Below are positions 17,860 to 25,321 of a stretch of 64,000 nucleotides of DNA, in pieces (the first letter of the stretch is position 1; every line of letters begins with the position of its first letter). A program made the translations under genes and the position numbers. This stretch comes from Calditrichota bacterium (GTDB taxonomy: Bacteria > Electryoneota > RPQS01). Location: positions 80,118-144,117 of the forward strand of contig JACJVZ010000004.1 in the NCBI GenBank assembly GCA_020637445.1. The letters run 5' to 3'. Under the pieces are notes generated by a model. The model was not told the DNA's origin and did not search any database. It saw nothing but the letters and a program-made list of their open reading frames with translations.

Positions 17860-18606
17860 TATTCCGATTTCCCCCCGCGCCGCGCGGGGAGATTAAGGGG
17901 GGTCTTGAAGAGCAATTCACATCCTGTAGGGGTGGATGGCAATCCACCCGTTTCTGAATTTCCCCCCGGTCTTCCGGGGGGATTAAGGGGGGTAAACGTA
18001 AGACGCAATTATGTAGTTCCGCTGCAAATCTACACAAGCTCGAGCCTCTCGGCTCGACACAAAAAGCCGAGGCAATCACCTCGGCTTTTCCGCTCTCCCC
18101 CCAAAATCTGCGTAGCAGTTTTGGGGGGATTAAGGGGGGCTTCTGAAACACACAGAAAACAAAACACCTGTCATCCCGTAGGGACCTACTAAAAGGACGC
18201 AACCACCCCAAGCGCAACCCGAGAATTCCCCACGCTTTGTCATCCTGCCTGTCCCTGTAGGGAAAGCCTCCGCGGCTGAAGGATCTCTCAGGTCTCCCCC
18301 CATTTCTGCTCGGAGAAATGGGGGGATTAAGGGGGGCTTCTGAAAAAAACCAAATCGAAAATCCCAAATCGAAACTCTGACTTCCGTCATCCTCTGTAAG
18401 GACCTACTAAAAGGCCGCCACCATCTCAAGCGCAACCCGAGAACATCTCCGCCTTCTGTCATCCTCTGTAAGGATCCACCGAAGCAAACCACTAACGTTA
18501 GTCACAACCCGAGAACCCAAACGCCTTGTCATCCCGTAGGGATCTTGTAAAACGTGGCCACCACCCAAAGCGCAACCCGAGCCCCCCAAGCCGCCCATTT
18601 CATCCC
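17860..18606. repeat. Large intergenic repeat cluster, no gene
   Basis: This 750-bp gap is a mosaic of dispersed modules: four C6/G6 palindromes (about 17870-17906, 17959-17993, 18096-18143, 18294-18341) with four different inner stems; and several copies of a GTCATCC...GTAGGGACCTACTAAAAGG...AAGCGCAACCCGAGAA module (about 18169-18225, 18384-18445, 18457-18515, 18526-18585). I see no convincing coding sequence. Confidence 0.8.
18064..18089 (+). terminator. Rho-independent terminator
   Basis: Stem AAGCCGAGG (18064-18072) pairs with CCTCGGCTT (18079-18087), ending in TTTT. It is probably the end of the amylase unit, although 200 bp downstream of it. Confidence 0.6.
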
Positions 18607-20181
18607 CTACTTCAGCAGCACCACTTTCCGAAGCGCCACCCGATCTCCTGCCGACGCCCGCGCAAAATAGATCCCACTCGCAAGCCCAGCAGGAGCCGTA
18701 TAAGAAATCGCAGAACCCGCTACCCTCCCCCGATAAATCACATCCACCTCTCGCCCCAACAAATCATACAACACCACGTTTACATCAGAATGCAGCGGCG
18801 CGTCGAGAGAAATACGAAGTGTTGAGTTGAAGGGATTGGGGAAAACGGAAAGAGATAAATTGTGTGGCAACAGTGTCGGCTCCCGTACCGGCAAACCAAA
18901 GTTCCGGTCGCCCGCAACGACGATGATTCTGCCGCGCTCTTCGAGACCATGATACGCCGAGAAAAACCAGTCGTCGATCCCGTCCCCGTTAAAATCTCCC
19001 GCTTCACCGATCCGGTACGGATAGTTCATCCCGTCCAACGGGCCATCCAACACCCACGCCGGCGACTCCGGCAACGGATCCCCACCTAACCAAACCTCGA
19101 TGTGGTCATTGGGGGGAGTTAAGTAGTGTTCGTAATGCGCGACATCGTCATACCCATCCCCATTGATGTCCCCTAACGGCGTCACGTACTTGGGCACATT
19201 ATTGTTCGGCCAATGTAACTCGACGTCATCAACAAGATCCATGTCCGGTCCACCCCAGTAGATGTATTTCCGTGCGCCCTCGGCAAATGAGGTCGCACGA
19301 GATATGATGTCATCGTATCCGTCCCCGTTTATGTCGCCCACTATCCGGTGGTAATATTCAAACGTATTCCCTGCTGCCGATGGGCGAACACGGATCAATG
19401 CCGGCAGCGAATCTGCCAACGGAGAGCCCAAATAGAGTTCCGCGCGAACGTATCCACTATCTCCGAGCAGGATGACTCGTCCAAAGTCCGAGTAACCGTC
19501 GCCATTCACGTCGCCAAATCCCATGTGACTGGAATTGAAATCAAAGTGTGACCACAGCGCATCATCAGATCCCGGAATTTCACCCAAGTAAAAGTTGAAC
19601 ATTCCTTCGTTCAACGGTCGTTTCGTGTAATCATCCCGACCATCCCCATTGTAGTCGCCCACGTTGGTAAGATAGTGAAGATCGGAAAGTGCTCCAATCC
19701 AGTCAGGAATCGTATCAAATACCCCTGGGCCACCTAAGAATAACGCCGAACGCCAACCTGCCCCAGCAGACTGCAGGTAAAGGCTAAGGAGAATATCTTG
19801 ATGGCCGTCGCCGTTCACGTCACCAGCAGGGACCGTAAAGCCCGCATCGAATGCACCATCTGACCAACCATATCTGTCATTCGTCGTGTCGTATCGCCCA
19901 AATTCGATGAAACTGGCATTACCCAGATTGTTGCCCTAATACAGCCGGATATCCAAAGAGTTCACGGAACTTTCCGACCCGACGATGACATCGTCGAACC
20001 CATCTCCGTTTTGATCACCAACAGATTGAAAGCAACTAAACCCCAAATACTGTCCCACCTCCCCCGTCACATCCAACAAATACGTCGGTTCGTACGGCTG
20101 GGCATACAGCAGGCCCCCCAACAACAAAACCGCGAACCCCACCCGCTTCAAGATTCTGAATGCAGAGAGAATTCGCGTCAT
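18607..20181 (-). pseudogene. FG-GAP/VCBS-repeat T9SS cargo interrupted by in-frame TAG
   Basis: One minus-strand frame of 525 codons is broken only by TAG at 19938-19936. The ATG at 20181 begins a signal peptide (MTRILSAFRILKRVGFAVLL). Both sides of the stop carry FG-GAP-type repeats with calcium-binding loops (DQNGDGFDD before, DVNGDGHQD and DINGDGYDD after), so the protein is one beta-propeller cut after residue 81. The sequence around it reads RLY-stop-GNN, where Trp or Tyr would fit. The C-terminus is a T9SS sorting domain (FPNPFN ... KVVLLK). Signal peptide and C-terminus are very similar to those of the BNR protein at 28879. Nonsense mutation, base-call error and readthrough remain open. 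Confidence 0.8.
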
Positions 20182-20194
20182 GATCAAGGCCTCC
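20115..20194 (-). repeat. Shared RBS/signal-peptide segment, copy 1
   Basis: From GGAGGCCTTGATCATGACG through the codons for KRVGFAVLLLG, this segment is nearly identical in DNA to 28869-28947 and 61369-61446, while the downstream coding sequences are unrelated. Confidence 0.85.
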
Positions 20195-20855
20195 GAGCTA
20201 AGTTTAGCCGTGCATGGCAGAAATTTACGCTCGCAAAACTGAAAAGTCAACTTGCCCAGACTTTCTCTGGTCTTCCTCCAAGATCTGCGTAGCAGTTTTG
20301 GGGGGATTAAGGGGGGCATTCTGACTTCATACTTCTACTCGCCGAGCGGGGCCTGCACTCGAACGCAGTGAAGTGATTTAGCGCGTCAGCGCGGCCTGTC
20401 CCGTAGGGATTCCCCGCCGGAATCTGAACTCCGCCTTCATATTTCATACTTCATATTTCATATTTTCCGCATTTTCTATTTCCCCGTTACTACTTCCCTG
20501 CCTCCGGCAGGGGCTTCTTGCCGATCACTCCAAGCGCGACGGCCAGAGGCCGACGGTAGTACAACAGGAGAACGCAGGCCAAGCCCGCCACTACACATCA
20601 TCTCGCCGAGCGGGGCCTGCACTCGAACGCAGTGAAGTGATTTAGCGCGTCAGCGCGCCCTGTCCCGTAGGGATTCCCCGCCGGAATCTGAACTCCGCCT
20701 TCATATTTCATACTTCATATTTCATATTTTCCGCATTTCTATTTTCTATTTTCTATTTTTCTTCCCCCCTATCCTTCATCCTTAAGAAAAAACGCGGCGA
20801 CCAAAAAAGGCCGCCGCGTCAGCGTATCGTTCCCCACTTGTCAAGTGGGCGCTTG
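20195..20855. repeat. Intergenic repeat cluster
   Basis: A C6/G6 palindrome (20272-20322), two long near-identical copies of a CCGAGCGGGGCCTGCACTCGAACGCAGTGAAG...GGAATCTGAACTCCGCCTTC module (about 20338-20430 and 20604-20702), each followed by TTCATATTTCATACTTCATA-type simple repeats. No gene is seen. Confidence 0.8.
20787..20820 (-). terminator. Rho-independent terminator
   Basis: On the minus strand, GACGCGGCGGCC pairs with GGTCGCCGCGTT around a TTTTTT loop, then a T-run follows. It ends the yceI-like gene. Confidence 0.8.
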
Positions 20856-21446
20856 TTATTCAGCCGGACGATTCAGTTCCAGCTCGACCGTAATATTCAC
20901 ATCTTGGCCGACAACCAAACCACCCGAGTCGAGCTTCGTGTCCCAAGCAACACCGTAATCAAAACGGTTAATCGTCGTCGTCGCCGTGCCGCCTGTGTTG
21001 AACGTACCCCACGGAGACTTCACTTCCTGATTGAACCCTTCTACGTCAAACGTCACTTCCTTCGTAACGCCGCGAATCGTCAAATCACCCGTCAGCATCG
21101 CTTTGCCTTCACCCGTTTGCTCGGCTTTCTTTGAGACAAACGTCATCGTCGGAAAGTGCTCGACATCAAAAAAGTCTCCCGTCTTCAAATGTCCGTCGCG
21201 CTTCTCGTTGTCCGTATTTACCGAAGCCATCTGCACCGTGAAGTTCGTGCTGATCGTTGACAAATCCTTCGGATCAAAACTCACCGTGCCGTCAAAATCC
21301 TCGAACTTGCCATGCACGGTGGATACCAGCATGTGCTTCGTCGAAAAATTAATCGACGAGTGCGCCTTGTCGATATTCCAATCCGCCGCAAACGCCGTCG
21401 ATCCCGCAACCACCAATGCCAAGACCAGCAATTGAATCATCTTCAT
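20856..21446 (-). CDS. YceI family periplasmic protein
   Basis: A 196-residue protein with a signal peptide (about 1-20, ending TAFAAD) and a YceI lipocalin-like barrel. Family marks are WNIDKAHSSINFSTKHM after the leader, GKFEDFDGTVSFDP, HFPTMTFVSKK and DLTIRGVTKEVTF. YceI proteins bind isoprenoid or long-chain lipids in the periplasm and are often tied to stress or acid responses. It lies on the same strand 240 bp downstream of a MarR regulator; the gap contains a dispersed C6/G6 repeat. Co-regulation by the MarR protein is plausible, inferred from context. A strong terminator follows. Confidence 0.92.
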   Translation of the reverse strand: MKMIQLLVLALVVAGSTAFAADWNIDKAHSSINFSTKHMLVSTVHGKFEDFDGTVSFDPKDLSTISTNFTVQMASVNTDNEKRDGHLKTGDFFDVEHFPTMTFVSKKAEQTGEGKAMLTGDLTIRGVTKEVTFDVEGFNQEVKSPWGTFNTGGTATTTINRFDYGVAWDTKLDSGGLVVGQDVNITVELELNRPAE

Positions 21447-21683
21447 CTGTGTAATACTCCCTAATTCTGAGTTTCTGTTGTGATGTGTTTCTATCGTCTA
21501 TGCAAACAAAATTCTTCTGATTTCCCCCCGGTCTTCCGGGGGGATTAAGGGGGGTCAATCGTCCAGGAAAATCGAGAACTTCCAGCGTTTTGTCATCCTG
21601 TAAGGATCTTGTCAAAGGACGCAACTCACTCAAGCGCAACCCAAAACCCAAGCCACCGCGAAGCATCCTTCATCCTTCATCCT
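21447..21683. repeat. Intergenic repeats between marR and yceI-like genes
   Basis: A C6/G6 palindrome with stem CCGGTCTTCCGG (21520-21556) is followed by a TGTCATCCTGTAAGGATCTTG...AAGCGCAACCC module (about 21590-21650) and a CATCCTTCATCC tract. Confidence 0.7.
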
Positions 21684-22142
21684 TTAAATCGGCTCAGCCG
21701 CCTTCTGCCCCACCTGTTTCAAATACTCCGCCATCTTCTCCAATTCAAACGGCGACAACACCACCAAAGAATCCGTAATCACCGGCACAATCTCCGGAAA
21801 AACCTTTTGAATGTACTCGTCTCCGGCTTTCGTCAACCGCACCCACACAAACCGTCGGTCCTCCGTGCTCCGCTCTCTCTGGATCAGCCCCCGCTTCTCA
21901 AGATTGTCCACCACCAACGTGATGTTCCCGGAGCTCTTCAGCAGCTTGTGTCCTAAGTCGTTCTGGTGAAGTTCGCCCAAATGCATCAGGGCTTCCAGCA
22001 CACCAAACTGACTAATCGTCAGATTGTGCGGAGCCAGTGCCTTAGACACACGGCTCGTCACCGAATCTGCCGCGCGCATCAACTTAATGTAGGCATCCAG
22101 TGCACGTACTTCAGACGCGCTGCCCTTGTGTTTGGTTCCCAT
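21684..22142 (-). CDS. MarR family transcriptional regulator
   Basis: A 152-residue winged helix-turn-helix protein. The DNA-binding region (about 43-108) has LTISQFGVLEALMHLGELHQNDLG, a recognition helix LLKSSGNITLVVDNLEKRGLI and the wing ERSTEDRRFVWVRLT, the classic MarR D-x-R signature. N- and C-terminal helices would dimerise. MarR proteins usually repress their own gene and a neighbour until a ligand or oxidant releases them. A perfect inverted repeat lies 10 bp before the start codon (22153-22169), a candidate autoregulatory operator. The likely partner is the YceI gene downstream on the same strand. Confidence 0.92.
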   Translation of the reverse strand: MGTKHKGSASEVRALDAYIKLMRAADSVTSRVSKALAPHNLTISQFGVLEALMHLGELHQNDLGHKLLKSSGNITLVVDNLEKRGLIQRERSTEDRRFVWVRLTKAGDEYIQKVFPEIVPVITDSLVVLSPFELEKMAEYLKQVGQKAAEPI

Positions 22143-22152
22143 TTTGTGCCGA

Positions 22153-22169
22153 TATTAATTAACTTAATA
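22153..22169 (-). promoter_or_regulatory. Candidate MarR operator
   Basis: TATTAA-TTAAC-TTAATA is a perfect 6-bp inverted repeat with a 5-bp spacer, 10 bp upstream of the marR-type start codon in an AT-rich promoter region. Size and position fit MarR operators. Function is inferred. Confidence 0.45.
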
Positions 22170-22279
22170 CCAAAATACTGATTATTTATCTATTTTGCAA
22201 ATGGTATGTAGCTTAGTATTTTCAAGGAGATAAGAGTATATCATTTCAACGCGTGTTCTCGCATGGGTCACCAAAACAA

Positions 22280-22307
22280 AAACGGAGAGGTTCTTACCTC
22301 TCCGTTT
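22280..22307 (-). terminator. Rho-independent terminator
   Basis: AAACGGAGAGGT pairs with ACCTCTCCGTTT (22280-22291 with 22296-22307). On the minus strand it is followed by TTTTGTTTTGG, downstream of the oxidase gene. Confidence 0.8.
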
Positions 22308-22331
22308 CCATAATTTTACTTCAATGTCGAG

Positions 22332-23405
22332 CTAAAGTAGAATCCCCTCGTCCACCTCGCTCAACCGGGCTCTTCCGCACAAAGCCATCGCGATTTTCAT
22401 CTCCGTCAAAAGCAAACTCACAGCTTTTTCGATTCCCGCGGCTCCCTGAACTGCAAGTCCCCAAACATACGGCCGGCCGACCATCACCGCACTCGCTCCC
22501 AAAGCCATCGCCTTCAGAATGTCCGTTCCGCGACGAATTCCTCCGTCGAACAAAACCGGAATTTCTCCGTCAATCCGATCCACGATGTCCGGCAGCATTT
22601 CAATCGTCGGCGGCACCGTGTCCAGATTTCGCGCGCCGTGATTGCTGACAATCACTCCTTGCGCGCCGGATTGAATCGCAATATCCGCGTCGTCAGGATG
22701 TAGAATTCCTTTCAAAACCACGGGAACAGTCGCGGTTTGGACAATCCACTCGATATCTTTCCACGAGAGTTTCGGATCGCAGAGCGGATAGTAAATTCCC
22801 TGCAAATCCGTGTCATGTCCGATAATTTGAAATTCTTTCGGCAAACCTTCCAACATCGCGCGATTCAGTCCGTCAGGAAGATGAAATCCCGCGCGAGCTT
22901 CGCGGACGCGGTTGCCGAGCACCGGAGTATCGACCGTCACAACAATCGCTTTGGCTCCGGCGGCTTCGACTCGTTCGATGATATTTTTCGTGTAGCCGCG
23001 ATCACGCTGCACATAGAGCTGATACCAGAGTCTTGTCTGAGGCGACGATTGCGCGATCTCTTCGATCGACGTGTTCGTCATCGTACTCACGCAGTAAACT
23101 GATTCGGCGAGCGCGGCGCCTTTTGCACTTTCAATCTCGCCGTTCTTGTGAAACAGTTTGTGATAGGCCACGGGCGCAAGCATCACCGGATGCGGCAGCC
23201 GTTCGCCGAACAGTTCGACGGACGTGTCGAGTTCGGACACGTCATTCAAAACTCGCGGCAAAAACTGAATGCGGTCGAACGCTGTGATATTCCACTTCAA
23301 AGTGAGTTCATCACCCGCCGCGCTGCCGAGGTATTCCCACGCCATCGTGGTCAAAACCTCTTTAGCCCGCAATTCAAAATCGGAAATTCTCAGGATGTTG
23401 TTCAT
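22332..23405 (-). CDS. FMN-dependent alpha-hydroxy-acid oxidase/dehydrogenase
   Basis: A 357-residue protein of the lactate/glycolate oxidase family. It shows LPRVLNDVSELDTSVELFG near the start, the FMN-binding barrel strand PVMLAPVAYHKLFH, YQLYVQRDR, VVLKGI (flavin lysine), the active-site motif SNHGARNLD with base His256, and DGGIRRGTDILKA plus GRPYVWGL for the FMN phosphate. These enzymes oxidise L-2-hydroxy acids such as lactate, glycolate or mandelate to 2-oxo acids; the electron acceptor (oxygen or quinone) cannot be decided here. No membrane segment is present. It is monocistronic with its own terminator. Confidence 0.9.
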   Translation of the reverse strand: MNNILRISDFELRAKEVLTTMAWEYLGSAAGDELTLKWNITAFDRIQFLPRVLNDVSELDTSVELFGERLPHPVMLAPVAYHKLFHKNGEIESAKGAALAESVYCVSTMTNTSIEEIAQSSPQTRLWYQLYVQRDRGYTKNIIERVEAAGAKAIVVTVDTPVLGNRVREARAGFHLPDGLNRAMLEGLPKEFQIIGHDTDLQGIYYPLCDPKLSWKDIEWIVQTATVPVVLKGILHPDDADIAIQSGAQGVIVSNHGARNLDTVPPTIEMLPDIVDRIDGEIPVLFDGGIRRGTDILKAMALGASAVMVGRPYVWGLAVQGAAGIEKAVSLLLTEMKIAMALCGRARLSEVDEGILL

Positions 23406-24129
23406 GTCCTAAGATAGAGAGATTTCCGTTGAGATGAAACCGGAATTTTGCGCGTGCCGGGGCACCTGCGGCAGGTGCCGCCGCGATGCTTACTCGTCGG
23501 GATTGTCTTTGTGTGAAGTCTTGGCTGCTTTGCCGTCATCCCTGATTGCTCATCAGGCGATTGTTCTGTTCCGAGAGCTGCTCTGAGTCAGATGGGAACA
23601 CAGGAAGAGTTTCACGCGCGGAGTGTTCCGGCGAGGGTTTGGTTCGGGTTGGAACCCTATCGTCTGTACAGTGGATCGTCTTCGCCCGGTCTGGGCTACT
23701 AGAACTTGCCAGTGCGACAATTTTCTGTGCTGATTGGCCGCAGCCCCGCCTGTTCCTTCCTGTGCACAAGGAGGGTCGAATTGGTGCTTTGGTTGGTTAG
23801 CTGTGTCTAATATACAACATTATTTGCATGATGTCAAGAGGATTTTGTATTTTGTTGGAATTAGTAAACGTTTGTTCAAGATGAGGTTGGGTGGGGTGAT
23901 GGGGAACGGAGGAGGCAACCGAGATTTAGGTCGAATTCGGGAGGAGTCTTGCCAACGCAATGCAACTCTTATTAATTTGCGTAGCGAGCATGCGCTTGAC
24001 ATTGGTGGGATAAGTTCTAAATTTATGTATCATAGAAGTTTGAACATCCTAGAATTGTGTGTTAGCTGCACATCTTGTTTCTTTCAACCTCCCTGTACAA
24101 AACAACTCGAGTAAAACCAACCTCATATC
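23406..24129. other. 724-bp region without a convincing gene
   Basis: The left part has a GGCACCTGCGGCAGGTGCCG module (23459-23484). Around 23800 base composition shifts visibly to AT-rich, continuing through the next operon. Short open frames here have no homology I recognise and no ribosome binding site. A possible promoter for the following operon lies near 23996. Confidence 0.5.
23996..24024 (+). promoter_or_regulatory. Possible promoter of the ABC-3C-like operon
   Basis: TTGACA (23996-24001) is followed after 17 bp by AAATTT. It would give a leader of about 100 nt. This is a sigma-70-like match in AT-rich DNA and could be chance. Confidence 0.3.
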
Positions 24130-25098
24130 GTGAAAATGAAGAAGTTTGCATATGAGGACTTAAGTCCCGAGCAATTCGAAGAACTCATAGTTTCAATCTG
24201 TCAGTTTCTACTGGGAACCAGCGTGCAGGGATTTTGTAAAGGCCCTGACGGTGGAAGAGATGCAAAATTCACAGGAACAGCAAATGAAATTCCAAGTAAA
24301 ATGGCCCCGTGGATAGGAACTACAATCGTACAAGCAAAGCACACTAATTCACCCGTAGCTACATTCTCGGACAGTGAATTTTCGAGTGAAGCGAGCAAAG
24401 ATTCTGTCGTTTCAAAAGAAATCCCACGAATAAAAGCGCTCAAAGACACAGGCGAACTTAATCACTACATTCTTTTTGCGAATCGAAGATTGTCCGGAAA
24501 TGCAGACAAAAAGATCAAGGCTCGCATTTCAACGGAATGTGGTGTACCAATTGGCTCAATTCTTCTTTTCGGAGCACATCAAATCGATTTGTTCTTGAAA
24601 CGATTTCCTGCTGCAGCGGAGCTGGCGGATTTCAATCCTCTGGATTCGCCGCTTAATGTTGGACCAGATGAACTAGCAGAGATAATCGAAGCAATAAGTG
24701 TACATATCCCAAACGCGAGCACAGTTTTAACCGACCCTCCGACAGACCGTGTATCGTATGAGGAAAAGAACAAAATCAATAACCTTTCTCCCGAATACGC
24801 CTCACACTTTCTTAAACGCTATCTAAAAGAAACACAAGTAGTGAAGGAGTTTCTTGCAAATCCTGAGAACACACAATTACTTGAAAAGTACTTGACAACT
24901 GTGGATGAGTTTCAAAGGAATATTATTCCGAAACGCAAGGACTACAATTCGTTTGACGAACTATTGAACTACCTTTTCAACTTTCTTTTTGCTCGTGACC
25001 CAGTACTGAACGCAAACAAACGAGAAACCAAGTTGCTTGTGTTTTACATGTACTGGAACTGCGACTTAGGTAGAAATCCAGATGATCCGACCGACTAA
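24130..25098 (+). CDS. Restriction-endonuclease-like component of an ABC-3C-like system
   Basis: A 322-residue protein starting GTG at 24130 or ATG two codons later. The N-terminal domain (about 8-165) resembles Mrr/PD-(D/E)xK nucleases: a helix with Glu18 (FEELI), GPDGGRDAKF with Asp44, then VQAKH (Gln68, Lys70), matching the D...QxK arrangement. The C-terminal half (about 170-322) is helical and is likely to contact the partners. Its stop overlaps the next start by 17 bp, followed by a small middle component and an SMC-like ATPase. In ABC three-component systems such a protein is the proposed effector, probably cutting nucleic acid when triggered. Codon use and base composition are AT-rich compared with flanking genes, suggesting transfer. 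Confidence 0.75.
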   Translation: MKMKKFAYEDLSPEQFEELIVSICQFLLGTSVQGFCKGPDGGRDAKFTGTANEIPSKMAPWIGTTIVQAKHTNSPVATFSDSEFSSEASKDSVVSKEIPRIKALKDTGELNHYILFANRRLSGNADKKIKARISTECGVPIGSILLFGAHQIDLFLKRFPAAAELADFNPLDSPLNVGPDELAEIIEAISVHIPNASTVLTDPPTDRVSYEEKNKINNLSPEYASHFLKRYLKETQVVKEFLANPENTQLLEKYLTTVDEFQRNIIPKRKDYNSFDELLNYLFNFLFARDPVLNANKRETKLLVFYMYWNCDLGRNPDDPTD

Positions 25099-25321
25099 AC
25101 ACTCACATCCCGATCAAACTGTAGTACACGTTGCTACGCTATTATTGGGCGAACTCATTTCGAGCCGTTCAAAATCCTTTGATTCCTTGCGTGACAATGT
25201 AAAAAAGAAAGTGAAAGGCGGTGCAACATTGTTTCTCCCAGCATTGAACCTTCTTTTCTTGCTTGGCCTAGTTGAGTATCGCTCAAAAACGGACAGCTTT
25301 GAGTACATGGAGAACCAATGA
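25082..25321 (+). CDS. ABC-3C middle component (MC6-like) small protein
   Basis: A 79-residue protein with a winged-helix-like pattern: a helical first half (VVHVATLLLGELI) and the hydrophobic run LPALNLLFLLGLVEY near the end, which resembles middle component 6 of ABC three-component systems. It overlaps the nuclease-like gene by 17 bp and its TGA overlaps the ATG of the ATPase gene (ATGA), so all three are translationally coupled. Middle components are proposed to bridge the ATPase sensor and effector. The family assignment rests on a short motif plus gene order. Confidence 0.65.
   Translation: MIRPTKHSHPDQTVVHVATLLLGELISSRSKSFDSLRDNVKKKVKGGATLFLPALNLLFLLGLVEYRSKTDSFEYMENQ

Noticed and set aside
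18096..18492. Short frames coding PPLIPPKLLRRFWGE-like peptides
   Set aside because: They are translations of the C6/G6 palindromic repeats, recur in several gaps and have no start signals.
23734..24114. 126-codon open frame upstream of the ABC-3C-like operon
   Set aside because: No ribosome binding site, no recognisable domain, composition changes mid-frame; more likely noncoding.
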